Source: Gammaproteobacteria bacterium (lineage in GTDB: Bacteria; Pseudomonadota; Gammaproteobacteria; Pseudomonadales; Halieaceae). Taken from it: a stretch of DNA of 64,000 nt. Both the position numbers and the translations under genes were made by a program. Below are positions 24,563 through 33,932 of the stretch, one piece after another (position 1 is the stretch's first letter; every line of letters begins with the position of its first letter). The notes under the pieces are model-generated. The model worked only from the letters and a program-made list of their open reading frames with translations, had not been told where the DNA came from and made no database searches. Location of the stretch: the NCBI GenBank assembly GCA_030427485.1, contig JAUICG010000002.1:124001-188000 (forward strand), written 5' to 3'.

Positions 24563-25801
24563 ATGACCAGTTCGCTGCCACTTCCCGTGCGTCTCCTGAA
24601 TCTGGCGGGACGCGGAGCCAATGCGCTGGGGCTCAACCCCGTTGACCTCAGCCTCGACGGCTTGCTGCAGACGGCAATGAAAAACACCGGCCTGCAGGAC
24701 TTCGGCGAGGATGACTTCCGCCAACCGCTGGCACTGCTGCTGGACAGTCTCGAGAAGGAAGCTGACCTGTCCCTGCTGGGCCGCATGATTGCCAGGGGGG
24801 ACCTGCTGCGAACACTGGAGAATCGGCTGGGATTTGTAAGCCTGTTCAAACAACACCCGGAGATCGCCGAACAGCGTATCGAGCGGCCGATTTTTGTCGT
24901 AGGCCCACCCCGCTCCGGCACCACGATTTTCCACGACCTGCTGGTGATGGACCCGGACAACCGCGTGCCGCTGACGTGGGAGACCGCCCGCCCGCTGCCA
25001 CCTCCCCAAACCGCCACCTATCGCAGCGATCCGCGCATCGCACAGGCGCAGGCCGACCTCGACCAGGTCGACAAACTGCTGCCGGAGTTCAAGAAGATGC
25101 ATCCGATGGGCGCTGAACGCGCGCAGGAATGCGTGACCATGACGAGTCACGATTTCACCTCGATGATTTACTTCGTGCAGTTTTTCGTACCCGCTTATGA
25201 CCGCTGGGTGATAGAGAGCGATATGCGCTCGGCGCTCAAGTGGCATCGTCGCTTCCTGCAGGTGCTGCAGTGGAAGGCGCCGGGCAAACGCTGGGCGCTG
25301 AAATCACCGCAGCACCTGTGGCACCTGCAACACATACACCGCGAGTATCCCGACGCGCTGTTCGTGCAGACCCACCGCGACCCGGTAAAAATCGTGATTT
25401 CCACCAGCAACCTCGCGGCCCACCTGCAGGGCATGGCCAGCGATCACGCCGAGATTGGCAGGGTGACCCGCTACTATGCAAAAGCCCTCGCACAGGGTTA
25501 CAACAACACTGTCAGCTACCGCAAATCCGGCCTGCTCCCCGAACAGCAGGTGGTGGACCTGTATTTTCGCGATTTCATGGCGGACCAGGTCGGTACGGTG
25601 CGGCGCGCCTACGAGCACTTCGGTCTGACGCTATCGGACAGCGCTGCCGCCGCGATGCAGGCGTTTCTCGACGTCAACCCGGCTGACAAACACGGCAAGC
25701 ATTTGTACAGCCTAGCCAATACCGGGATGGAGGAAGGTGAGTTGCGTGACTTGTTCAGCGACTATGAAACGTATTTCGATGTACCCAGAGAACCGTTGTA
25801 A
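24563..25801 (+). CDS. Sulfotransferase family protein, paralogue 2
   Basis: 412 residues, related to the two other large sulfotransferases here. The PAPS loop is FVVGPPRSGTTIFHDLLVMDP, the second site LKSPQHLWHLQHIHREYPDALFVQTHRDPVK. The N-terminus shares GLQDFGEDDF...LDSLEKEADLSLLGRM with paralogue 1, so the whole length is homologous. It is the last gene of the operon; a long inverted repeat follows 50 bases on. Confidence 0.88.
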   Translation: MTSSLPLPVRLLNLAGRGANALGLNPVDLSLDGLLQTAMKNTGLQDFGEDDFRQPLALLLDSLEKEADLSLLGRMIARGDLLRTLENRLGFVSLFKQHPEIAEQRIERPIFVVGPPRSGTTIFHDLLVMDPDNRVPLTWETARPLPPPQTATYRSDPRIAQAQADLDQVDKLLPEFKKMHPMGAERAQECVTMTSHDFTSMIYFVQFFVPAYDRWVIESDMRSALKWHRRFLQVLQWKAPGKRWALKSPQHLWHLQHIHREYPDALFVQTHRDPVKIVISTSNLAAHLQGMASDHAEIGRVTRYYAKALAQGYNNTVSYRKSGLLPEQQVVDLYFRDFMADQVGTVRRAYEHFGLTLSDSAAAAMQAFLDVNPADKHGKHLYSLANTGMEEGELRDLFSDYETYFDVPREPL

Positions 25802-25850
25802 ATGTCCGTTGCGCGAGAGTTTGGTCTATATTGATTCCTGACAGCGTGCC

Positions 25851-25970
25851 GGAGAATGTGGTTTGCATTGGTCAATGCGACACGCCAAAAAGCGCACATC
25901 CATGTGCAGGCTCGGGTGGCGACGTCCTGTCGCCACACGGTCTCATTGACCAATGCAAACCACATTCTCC
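25851..25970. repeat. 120-bp palindromic element with two internal hairpins
   Basis: Perfect 27-bp arms at 25851-25877 and 25944-25970 enclose 66 bases. The enclosed part holds two more perfect hairpins: GCACAT-CC-ATGTGC (25894-25907) and GTGGCGAC-GTCCT-GTCGCCAC (25916-25936). The whole could fold as a long stem with a three-way junction, in DNA or RNA. It lies between the sulfotransferase operon and the LLM oxidoreductase gene and has no coding character. No clear target-site duplication flanks it. Confidence 0.8.
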
Positions 25971-26052
25971 TCGGTCCTTCTGCAAATCCTGGCAATCAAC
26001 CCCAGCCACTATCAATTGATTACACAGTAAACGGAGCATTCGAGGAGACTGT

Positions 26053-26925
26053 ATGAAGTTCTGGCAGGCCATCACCTGGGCCGAGACGGATCAACTGCTT
26101 GAGATCGCCCGCTTTGCCGAGGAGGTCGGGTTTCACGGACTGATGAGCGGCGATCACGCGGTGTATCCGGAATCGATCGCGCCCGGGTACCCGTACTCGG
26201 AAACGGGGCTGCCGCCGATGCAGCCGAGTGACGAATACCCGGACCAGACCGCCATTTTCGCGGCCATGGCGGCGGTGACACGCACCCTGCAATTCACCTG
26301 TGGGGTTTATGTTTTGCCATTGCGGAATCCGCACGAGGTCGCACGCGCCGCCGCCACGCTGGCGATTCTCAGCGATGACCGCTTCATTCTCGGCGTCGGT
26401 GTCGGCTGGATGAAGGAGGAGTTCGACATTTACGGTGTCGACTTTCGACGGCGCGGCAGGATTACCGATGAAATGATCGACATACTGCACACTCTCTGGA
26501 GTGGCGAAATGGTTGAATACCACGGAGAGTGTTTTGATTTTCCCCGTGTGCAGCTGAGTCCGGCGCCGGACAAGCATCCGCGGATATACATCGGCGGCGC
26601 CAGCGAGATCGCACTGCACCGCGCGGCGCGCGTGGGCGACGGTTACATCGGGGCGGGCACCGCACCGGAGGATGTGGGTGGGCTGCTGCAGCGCATCGAC
26701 CAACTCAGGAAAGATTACGGCCGCGACCACCTGCCGTTTGAGGCGATGATCGGCGTTACAGCGTCACCGGAGCGGGAACTCTTCCAGCGCCTGGCCGACG
26801 ACGGCCTGCAGAGCACGGTCGCCCCTCCGTTCCAGTACGCGCTCGGCAAAAAGCGCTCCACCCTCAATGAAAAAAAGCGCTTCATGGAGCAGTTCAGCGA
26901 ATCGGTTATTCGCCGCGTGAAGTAG
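26053..26925 (+). CDS. LLM-class F420-dependent-type oxidoreductase
   Basis: 290 residues of the luciferase-like monooxygenase barrel. Visible are FAEEVGFHGLMSGDHAVYPE, the LPLRNPHEVARAAATLAILS strand-helix and FILGVGVGWMKEEFDIYGVDF, all typical of the TIGR03619 group. Members use F420 or FMN; which one cannot be read from the sequence. ATG 26053 has GAGGAG upstream. Likely part of the TetR/sulfotransferase metabolic cluster. Confidence 0.9.
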   Translation: MKFWQAITWAETDQLLEIARFAEEVGFHGLMSGDHAVYPESIAPGYPYSETGLPPMQPSDEYPDQTAIFAAMAAVTRTLQFTCGVYVLPLRNPHEVARAAATLAILSDDRFILGVGVGWMKEEFDIYGVDFRRRGRITDEMIDILHTLWSGEMVEYHGECFDFPRVQLSPAPDKHPRIYIGGASEIALHRAARVGDGYIGAGTAPEDVGGLLQRIDQLRKDYGRDHLPFEAMIGVTASPERELFQRLADDGLQSTVAPPFQYALGKKRSTLNEKKRFMEQFSESVIRRVK

Positions 26926-26987
26926 ACCTGGTATCAGCTACCCGAGGCGCTGAATGAAGTCCCGGGAGATCTTGCAGCGCAGAATCA

Positions 26988-27010
26988 TTGAGTCCTGAAC
27001 CAGGGCTCAA
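26988..27010. terminator. Hairpin between convergent genes, possible bidirectional terminator
   Basis: TTGAGTCCTG-AAC-CAGGGCTCAA forms a 10-bp stem with one G-T pair and a 3-base loop, between the convergent LLM and dioxygenase genes, touching the latter's stop codon. No T run follows, so terminator function is uncertain. Confidence 0.4.
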
Positions 27011-28071
27011 TACAGCGGGAGCACGTAGTTGCCGGCATTGCCGGACGCGGAATAAAACCAGGATTCGAGCGCATACCGCCTCTGGTCCTGGTTCCTGGCA
27101 TGCCCGGTACGGTGCAGGCTCAGGTGGTCGAAAAACAACGCATCGCCGGCACCAAAATAGGGACTGACCACAGGCGCGTCCACTGTGAGCTCATCGATCA
27201 GTTCACCGCCAACGACCCATTTCATTTTCGCGCCCCTGGTGCCATATTCCAGAATCTCGGGGATGCGTTTGGGAATCAATGCGATACCGGGAGCGGCCGT
27301 TGTGTCTCCACAGGGTGAGAGCGCCGCCCAAAGATTGAGCGCCACGGCATCCGCGCCCATGAACTGTCCGTCCTGGTGCCACCCGCCACCGAAATGCCCT
27401 GGCGAGACCGAACGAAAAACCCACTTCCTCGTCGCAATGACGGCGGGCTCTCCGAAATACTCCGCCAACAATTTTTTCAGCTCGATTTCGCGATAGATCT
27501 CCAGCACCTGGAACATGCCCCGCGGTGAATCGACTACCCGCATGGAACCTGTGGGCCCATACTTGTCCTTTTTTTTCTGTGCGGCAAAACTTACATGGGT
27601 TCCCGGGAAGTACGGCGACTCATAGTACCAGGGGCTCTCCGTGGACCCCGATGTATCCGGCTCGACGGTCGCCATGCGGGCGAGCATCGCACTGTCAATC
27701 GTCTGCTGCAGCTCGGCCGCGGACGCCGCCGCGAACAGGCCGCGGACCAGCAAATAGCCATGCTCGCGGATCGCCTCCTGCAGTTTCTGTGCGGTCAACT
27801 CTGGCGCGGACACTTCAGGTATCACCCCGCACTCCGAGGAGCCCTTGTGTTTCAGGGGGCTGTCACCGGGCTTGGACACCTCCACAGTACCGGCCGCGTC
27901 GCTGCGCGCCTGCAACAGAACATCGACCAGCGCGCGCTCAAGCGCCTGATCCGGGCTGCGCCGGTTCTCACAGGCGAGCACCTCGTAGGCATTGCGCCAA
28001 TCACCGGCCTCTACCAGCCCTGACACCTCTTGCATACAGTGCTGGATTCGCGAACTCAGCGGTTGATTCAT
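27007..28071 (-). CDS. Phytanoyl-CoA dioxygenase (PhyH) family protein
   Basis: 354 residues of the Fe(II)/2-oxoglutarate dioxygenase fold. The iron ligands are in GGWHQDGQFMG (H-x-D) and FFDHLSLHRTG (distal H); the arginine for 2-oxoglutarate would be in NQDQRRYALESW. An extra N-terminal stretch of about 85 residues precedes the core. Relatives hydroxylate alpha carbons of branched acyl-CoA or act on small metabolites. It is the last gene of a minus-strand group with a sulfotransferase and DUF1214. Confidence 0.9.
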   Translation of the reverse strand: MNQPLSSRIQHCMQEVSGLVEAGDWRNAYEVLACENRRSPDQALERALVDVLLQARSDAAGTVEVSKPGDSPLKHKGSSECGVIPEVSAPELTAQKLQEAIREHGYLLVRGLFAAASAAELQQTIDSAMLARMATVEPDTSGSTESPWYYESPYFPGTHVSFAAQKKKDKYGPTGSMRVVDSPRGMFQVLEIYREIELKKLLAEYFGEPAVIATRKWVFRSVSPGHFGGGWHQDGQFMGADAVALNLWAALSPCGDTTAAPGIALIPKRIPEILEYGTRGAKMKWVVGGELIDELTVDAPVVSPYFGAGDALFFDHLSLHRTGHARNQDQRRYALESWFYSASGNAGNYVLPLY

Positions 28072-28159
28072 ACTGTTATCCTGCCCGACATCTTGCGCTC
28101 AGTTTACCGAAAAGTGGTAAGCATGGACACCTGCAGGGGCTGCGAAAATAGCGCGGCCA

Positions 28160-29413
28160 CTACATCTCATCGGGCACCTTGTACAGTGCCTGGTAGCGCC
28201 TGAACAATGGCCTGTCCCGCGTCCTGGCCGCGTCCACCGGGTAGCTGTGCCGGCCAAATTTTCCCTGTGGCTTGCGTCGCAGGTAGTCCATCATGCGTTT
28301 GCCGGCAGCTTTGGACAGCGCCATGCCAAAATGCGCGTAGATGCTGCCAATGCAGCTCATGGGGTCATCCATCAGGTCCTGGTACCGGGAATCAGCAATG
28401 GCCTCCTCGGGAACGATGTCTTTCTCCCGTTGCTCGATCACGTGTTCCAGTCGCTCGGCCGTGGCCGCACCCATAATAATATTGTCGAACAACTGTGCAT
28501 TGAAAGGCTGGTCGCTGCGCATGTAGTACAGGGTGCCCATCAGGCTGGCAGTTGAAGCCATGCATTTGATAGGATCGCGGTGGGTTTGCACGATGCGAGC
28601 GTCCGGGTATACCTGCAACAGCGTATCGAGATGCAGTTGGTGCTCCGGTGCTTTCAGCAACCAGCGCTTGCGGGGATTCTTCCACTGCAGTATCTGTAAA
28701 ATGCGCTTGTGATACTCGTAGACCGGTAGAAAATCCGCCGCGATACACCAGGCGCTGTAGCTGCTGGTCTGGTGCAGGGACGCGCAGTGATCGCTGATGA
28801 ATGTGCCCGCCATCAGCAGGCCGCATTCCGCGGGAATATCCCCGCGCATCTCATGCATGCTGGCGAACTCGGGGGCCACTCTATTCCACTGCGTGAACAA
28901 TTTGTCCGCCTGTTCGATTCGCGGATCGCTGGTGTACGAGGCCGCTTCCGGTGGCGGGCAGGGCTGCAAGGCCTCCCACATCAGCGGAACTCCGACGTCG
29001 GGATCCTGGGATAACAACTCGAACAGGATCGAGGTACCCGAACGCGGCAAACCGACGATAAACATCGGGGCGGCGATCTCCTCATCCAGAATCTCGGGGT
29101 GCTTCTTCAGTGTAGCCGTTACCCGCAAGCGCGTACTCAACCAGAGGATAATATCGCTCCTGGCCATCAGGCGTCCCATCAGCGTGAGCTGCGCTTCCTC
29201 CGCCAGCGACCTGATCAGCACCCGAAACGGCTCCCGCCACAGCTCGTCACCGAAGTCATCCAGTCCTGTCGCACGGCAGGCATGCTGCAGCAGCGAAGCT
29301 TCATCCAGTGGCACCACTGCCTCGAGATCGAGGTAACTGCCCTCCCGGTTCATTGCCTCGAGCCAGCCGGGGTGTGGCGGCGGCGTCCACAACGGAGAGC
29401 CGGATTTGTTCAT
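28160..29413 (-). CDS. Sulfotransferase family protein, paralogue 3
   Basis: 417 residues. PAPS loop MFIVGLPRSGTSILFELLSQ; second site LLKAPEHQLHLDTLLQVYPDARIVQTHRDPIK. N-terminal LDDFGDELWREPFRVLIRSL is shared with the other two large sulfotransferases. It follows the DUF1214 gene on the same strand with a 51-base gap, repeating the pairing seen at 22-25 kb. Confidence 0.88.
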   Translation of the reverse strand: MNKSGSPLWTPPPHPGWLEAMNREGSYLDLEAVVPLDEASLLQHACRATGLDDFGDELWREPFRVLIRSLAEEAQLTLMGRLMARSDIILWLSTRLRVTATLKKHPEILDEEIAAPMFIVGLPRSGTSILFELLSQDPDVGVPLMWEALQPCPPPEAASYTSDPRIEQADKLFTQWNRVAPEFASMHEMRGDIPAECGLLMAGTFISDHCASLHQTSSYSAWCIAADFLPVYEYHKRILQILQWKNPRKRWLLKAPEHQLHLDTLLQVYPDARIVQTHRDPIKCMASTASLMGTLYYMRSDQPFNAQLFDNIIMGAATAERLEHVIEQREKDIVPEEAIADSRYQDLMDDPMSCIGSIYAHFGMALSKAAGKRMMDYLRRKPQGKFGRHSYPVDAARTRDRPLFRRYQALYKVPDEM

Positions 29414-29464
29414 CGCGTGTTCCTCATAAAGCCTCTGACCACAACAAGGGCCGCCGCCACTGAC

Positions 29465-30652
29465 TCAGTAGCCAAACCGTTTTATGGCACCGCGTCGCCT
29501 TGCCGCCAGTTGCTCTTTGCGCTGCACAGTATCGACCCTGGCCACAGTCGCAGGCAGATACCCCTCCAGCGCCTCTCGCTTGAGTTGGACACATTCCGGA
29601 ACGGGATACTGCTCGGCTCCGATCCAGCGCACGGTAATATAGCCTTCCACGTGTCCGGAGGGGTCCAGCCAGTTGGCTACACCGGGGTCCTCGTGCGCGA
29701 CCACCAGCAGCAGTTCACCATCAGCCTCCAATCTGGCATGGTGACAATTGGTACTACACAATCGGTACCGGTAGTCCATTGTCTCCCACCAGCAGTTGCC
29801 GAATTCCACCGCCCAGTAATCCGCGGCCGGCGGCGTCACCCGCACCAGCAGCACCTCATCTTCGGGCACCTGCCAGTAACAGATCAGTGGCTCACCGCCG
29901 GGTGTCGCGTCAATCGCGTTATCGTCCAACTGGCGATAGGACAAAAAGCGATTGGGCTGGATTCTCCACTTGTGCAGCATATCCGACCAGTACGATGTCG
30001 AATCGCGCACCCAGGCGGCCGCTTCGGCGAGTCCGCTCGCTACAGCCTCCACACTCAGCCGCGGATCGTGCGACAGCTCACCGAGACGGTCGATGCGGGC
30101 GACCATCGGTGTTTCGTTTTCCCAGTCGGCGAAGAATTGCCTGACTGTGACGCGCCAGCTTCCGGGCGTGGTCCTGATCCAGTTGCCCGGGTGTTCGTTC
30201 GGACTCAGGGTGATCTCAAACGTACCGTCGTCGGCCACCTCGATATCGCTGTCGATCAGGTTACCGACCACGGCGCCGCCCCAGGGAGTGGCGCCGTTCT
30301 CCAGGACAGTGACAGCAAAGTAACGCGCGGTGCCGCGCACCCCGCTGATGCGGTAGCTATGTTCGCCATTGATGGGGGCGCCAACATACAGGGCATCGGT
30401 ATTGTCACCGCCCTGCTTGCGCAGAGGATCGAAGTAATGCAGCAACTCGGGAAAATCGGGATCCCTGTTTTCAAGTTGGAACTGCAGCGCCAACGCGATG
30501 TTGCGCGCCAGGAGCCGAAAGCCCTTGGCACGATCGATATCGTGCACCGGCGTAGTGTCGCGAAATACCAGTTCCCCCGCGCTCTTCAGCTGGTCGCAAA
30601 AATTATCCCAGCTGTCCTTCAGCATCGCGTCGTTGGGGTTGTCACCAAACAT
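29465..30652 (-). CDS. DUF1214 domain protein, paralogue 2
   Basis: 395 residues without a signal peptide. DUF1214 features: ADYWAVEFGNCWWETMDYRY and VVAHEDPGVANWLDPSGHVE, matching the corresponding parts of the 23.4-kb paralogue. The N-terminal GDNTDALYVGAPINGEHSYR also matches GDNSDAIYFDAPVSGEHAYV there. It heads the minus-strand group, with GAGAGG before ATG 30652, and is divergent from the CoA transferase. Confidence 0.82.
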   Translation of the reverse strand: MFGDNPNDAMLKDSWDNFCDQLKSAGELVFRDTTPVHDIDRAKGFRLLARNIALALQFQLENRDPDFPELLHYFDPLRKQGGDNTDALYVGAPINGEHSYRISGVRGTARYFAVTVLENGATPWGGAVVGNLIDSDIEVADDGTFEITLSPNEHPGNWIRTTPGSWRVTVRQFFADWENETPMVARIDRLGELSHDPRLSVEAVASGLAEAAAWVRDSTSYWSDMLHKWRIQPNRFLSYRQLDDNAIDATPGGEPLICYWQVPEDEVLLVRVTPPAADYWAVEFGNCWWETMDYRYRLCSTNCHHARLEADGELLLVVAHEDPGVANWLDPSGHVEGYITVRWIGAEQYPVPECVQLKREALEGYLPATVARVDTVQRKEQLAARRRGAIKRFGY

Positions 30653-30813
30653 GGCGCCTCTCGTTGAATCAGGTTACTTCCACAGGTGCCATGCATTATG
30701 ACCGACGCCTCCGGAATGACAACCACAGCCCCGGGCAAGCCCACTACTACCGAATTGGACGTCGGAGCTGAGCGCGAATAGAATCGCCTGACAATCGAAT
30801 GAGGCAACACGGC

Positions 30814-32034
30814 ATGGATATAAAACTCTCAGGTACACCGCAGGGTCCGCTGAAAGGCATCCGCGTTATCGATATCACCTCCATGATCACCGGGCCGATG
30901 TGCAGCCAGCAACTGGGTGACCTCGGCGCGGACGTGATCAAGATCGAACCCACCCACGGCGAGATTTCGCGCTGGCTGGCACCGCCGCAGAAGGAGGGCC
31001 TGACCGGCTTCTACACGCAGATGAACCGCAACAAGCGCAGCCTGGCGCTGGACCTTAAAAGCCCCGACGGCATAGCCATTATCAGGAAGCTGGCGGCAAC
31101 GGCCGACATACTGGTGGAAAACTTTCGCGGCGGCGTGCCGGACAGACTCGGATTCGGCTACGAGGAACTGCGCAAATTGAACGACAGGCTGATCTTCGTT
31201 TCCATTACCGGCTTCGGGCCCACCGGCCCCTACTCGCACAAGCCGGCCTATGACCCCATCGCGCAGGGCCTGGTCGGCATGATGCATATACAGGGCATGC
31301 CCTTCGGCGGCAAACCGCAACTGATACAGTCCGCCATCGTCGACAAGACGACGGGAACGACGGCGGCCGGAGTCGCCATGGCGGCGCTCTACGCGCGCGA
31401 CCGCCCGGGCGGCACCGGCAAAGGACAGCGTGTGGATGTACCCATGATCGACGCCTGGGCCACCAACTCACTGGCCGACATGATGCCAGTCGACAGCTTC
31501 GTACCCAATCATATGCCCGACCCGGCGCCGCTGGCGGTACTGCGCAGCTTCGAGACGCAGGATGGTTTCGTTGTGGGGATGGCGCTGCAGGACAACCATT
31601 TCACCGGCCTGTGCAACGCACTGGAATGCACAGAGCTGCTGGAGCGGGAAGGTATGCGCAATATCGGCGAACGCATCAGTGATTTCGACCTCTGGCTGGA
31701 TGCAATTGCCGAGGTGATGAAACGCTTCACCACGAGCGAGTTGCTATCACGACTGGACGCCGCTGGCGTGCCTTTCGGCCCGGTTAAAACGGTGCGGGAG
31801 TTTGCCGAGGACCCGCAGGCGAAACACAACCGCACGATTTTCGATGCCGAGCACCCGGACGCCGGCACCCTGCGCTATGTACGGTATCCGGGCCACCTGT
31901 CCGACACGCCGGCGGCGCTGTACCGCCACCCGCCTCGGCTCGGGGAGCACAGTAAGGATGTCCTGCGGGAGGCCGGGTACAGCGATACGGAGATAGACCG
32001 TCTACTGGAGGAAAAGGTGATCGGCGCCCTGTAG
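30814..32034 (+). CDS. CaiB/BaiF class III CoA transferase
   Basis: 406 residues moving CoA between carboxylic acids. Typical are GIRVIDITSMITGPMCSQQL, GADVIKIEPTHGE, MNRNKRSLALDLKSPDG and ADILVENFRGGVPDRLG, where the catalytic aspartate of the family lies a little further on. ATG 30814 has GAGG nine bases before it and is preferred to ATG 30799. It probably activates the acid substrate of the surrounding pathway. The 3' end overlaps the convergent PEP-CTERM gene by 33 bases. Confidence 0.93.
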   Translation: MDIKLSGTPQGPLKGIRVIDITSMITGPMCSQQLGDLGADVIKIEPTHGEISRWLAPPQKEGLTGFYTQMNRNKRSLALDLKSPDGIAIIRKLAATADILVENFRGGVPDRLGFGYEELRKLNDRLIFVSITGFGPTGPYSHKPAYDPIAQGLVGMMHIQGMPFGGKPQLIQSAIVDKTTGTTAAGVAMAALYARDRPGGTGKGQRVDVPMIDAWATNSLADMMPVDSFVPNHMPDPAPLAVLRSFETQDGFVVGMALQDNHFTGLCNALECTELLEREGMRNIGERISDFDLWLDAIAEVMKRFTTSELLSRLDAAGVPFGPVKTVREFAEDPQAKHNRTIFDAEHPDAGTLRYVRYPGHLSDTPAALYRHPPRLGEHSKDVLREAGYSDTEIDRLLEEKVIGAL

Positions 32035-32562
32035 TCGGCGCCGCGACAGCACAAAAACGCCAAGCCCGAGCAGCAACAGGGACAACGCTGACGGCTCGGG
32101 TACGACAACGCCATCGTCAACGAAGGCGTAGTTTCTCTCCACGCCCTGTGTGAGATTGTCACGCACGAAAGCGGAGGCGGAATTGTTGATATCGCCCACG
32201 TTGAAACCGGAGGTTGGACCGTAATACTGGCCGAGATGTTTGTTTGAATAATCCTGCGCAAAGATACTGCCGCCAAATCCGATCACATCATACCAGCCCA
32301 TACGGTTGATATTGGCCACGGTATCGTCGACGGTGGAGATAGTGTAGTCCGCGGCACTGCCGCCAAACAGCAACGCGGCCGCCTCCTGCGCGGTATACGC
32401 CAGTGGGCCGTCGGGAGGGGTATCGGACCATATCGGGGCGTTTGGATCAGCGACATCCCAATAGCCCACGAACATCAGTGCCGCGTGCGACGAAGTTGCG
32501 AACGGCAGCGCCGCCGCCAGTAACACCACCGCCAGACACCGCTTCATCGAGATAGTTGTCAT
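32002..32562 (-). CDS. PEP-CTERM sorting domain protein
   Basis: 186-residue exported protein. The N-terminal signal peptide is MKRCLAVVLLAAALPFATSS-like, cut after SHA. The C-terminus carries the sorting tripartite signal: VPEP, a hydrophobic helix LSLLLLGLGVFVL, and arginines SRRR. Such proteins are processed by an exosortase, which is not in this window. The middle has no known domain. ATG 32562 follows GGAAG; another in-frame ATG lies five codons on. Its end overlaps the convergent CoA transferase gene. Confidence 0.88.
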   Translation of the reverse strand: MTTISMKRCLAVVLLAAALPFATSSHAALMFVGYWDVADPNAPIWSDTPPDGPLAYTAQEAAALLFGGSAADYTISTVDDTVANINRMGWYDVIGFGGSIFAQDYSNKHLGQYYGPTSGFNVGDINNSASAFVRDNLTQGVERNYAFVDDGVVVPEPSALSLLLLGLGVFVLSRRRLQGADHLFLQ

Positions 32563-32699
32563 ACGTGTACTTCCGCCGCCCACAGGTCTTATGGGCGTAT
32601 TCAAGCACTAATTATGCCATCTCGAATTTTTCCCCAAATATCAGTTATTTAGGAACATGTTCCAGCGCCGGCCAGGCAAAGTGTAAAAAAAGCGGACAG

Positions 32700-33848
32700 T
32701 CAGCCGGGCCAACAGGCCGCTGCGCGGTTACTGGCCGCCGCGCTGAGTTGCGCGGAGCGCAGCGGGTTTGCATCGAGCCCGTTCGTCAGCAGGCAGAACG
32801 AAACACCGCTGACAGGGTCCCCCCAGGCGACCTGCCCGCCGACGCCCGGGTGACCGAAGGTGCTTGCTGAGACCTTGTTCCCCATACCACGGGAGGACTG
32901 GTACCGGTCCTTACCCGCAATCACCACCCCGAGACCGCGGTTGGCCGGCGCACCCGTCATCGGGTCGGGAAACTCCACGCGCACCCTGCCGGTCGCATCC
33001 GCCAGTACCCGGGATTGCCAAAGTCCACCGGTGTTGCGCATCAGGCCCTGGTAAAACATTGCCACGTCGGCAGCGTTGGATACGGCGCCGGCCCCCGGCA
33101 CTCCCAACTCGCGCACCTCGGCTTCGTTGAGCATCAACAACGAATGGTCCAGCGCGTTCGGCCACTCCATCGCTGCTTCAAAGAGCTTCCCGATCTCCTT
33201 CGAAGCGGGCGGTTCACCGACCTGCAGCACCGTTGCGATGTCTCCCTGTTCCGCGATGGGAACCCCCAGTCGCAACCGCTCAAGACCCAGCGGCGAGAGA
33301 ATTTTTTCCTGCAGGTACTGCCGGTAATCGATGCCGGCGACAGTTTCAATCAGTTCCGCCAGTACCCAGTGCGCGGACAAGGCGTGATATTCCATCTGGC
33401 TACCCGGCTGCCAGTCCAGGCGCCACTCGCGCATGGCATCACGCCTGCCGGCGCGTGTCCACCAGGCAGGAGCCTCCAGGAGCGCACGTGGAAACCCGGC
33501 CGTGTGGCACAGCAGTTGCTCCACTGTCACATGCTCCTTGCCGTTCTCTGCGAACGCCGGAATGTAGTGGGCCACCGGCTTTTCGACCTCGATCAGCGAC
33601 GCCCCCATCAACTGCCACACGGCAGATGCCACAACGGGTTTGGTACAGGAGAAGATGTTGTAACGCGTGCTGTTATCAGCATCGCCCAGCGTTTCGAACA
33701 GCACCAGTTTGCCGCCCATCGCCAGCGCAAACTGCAGCGATGGCAGCGGGCCTTTCTCGATCGCGTACTGCAGGCGGCCGCGCAAACTTTCGCACGCGCT
33801 CTCGACTGCCTGCGGGTCGTCGTTTGCGCTGTTCATCATTTCAGTCAT
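32700..33848 (-). CDS. Serine hydrolase, beta-lactamase/esterase class C-like
   Basis: 382 residues of the penicillin-binding fold. The nucleophile motif is SCTK (S-x-x-K) in YNIFSCTKPVVASAVW, with a tyrosine motif YHALSAHWVL. GHPGVGGQVAWGDP forms the C-terminal HxG box. Members hydrolyse esters or amides of small molecules; no signal peptide is seen, so a cytosolic esterase is likelier than a beta-lactamase. ATG 33848 is chosen among several starts. Confidence 0.88.
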   Translation of the reverse strand: MTEMMNSANDDPQAVESACESLRGRLQYAIEKGPLPSLQFALAMGGKLVLFETLGDADNSTRYNIFSCTKPVVASAVWQLMGASLIEVEKPVAHYIPAFAENGKEHVTVEQLLCHTAGFPRALLEAPAWWTRAGRRDAMREWRLDWQPGSQMEYHALSAHWVLAELIETVAGIDYRQYLQEKILSPLGLERLRLGVPIAEQGDIATVLQVGEPPASKEIGKLFEAAMEWPNALDHSLLMLNEAEVRELGVPGAGAVSNAADVAMFYQGLMRNTGGLWQSRVLADATGRVRVEFPDPMTGAPANRGLGVVIAGKDRYQSSRGMGNKVSASTFGHPGVGGQVAWGDPVSGVSFCLLTNGLDANPLRSAQLSAAASNRAAACWPG

Positions 33849-33932
33849 GGCAACACAGTACCACCGATGCATCCGCCGCAGCCAGAACCGGACACGCTTG
33901 CATTAAACATTGCAAAGCCGCAGAATTCCGCC

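Noticed and set aside
23770..25017. 415-codon minus-strand open frame
   Set aside because: Antisense of the DUF1214 and sulfotransferase genes.
29099..30667. 522-codon plus-strand open frame
   Set aside because: Antisense of the sulfotransferase and DUF1214 genes, which have clear motifs.
30698..30781. 27-codon plus-strand frame before the CoA transferase
   Set aside because: No ribosome site and no recognisable sequence; too short to support.
33015..33932. Upstream extension of the cti open frame to 1055 codons
   Set aside because: The added part is antisense to the serine hydrolase; only ATG 33933 gives a signal peptide followed by the heme motif.
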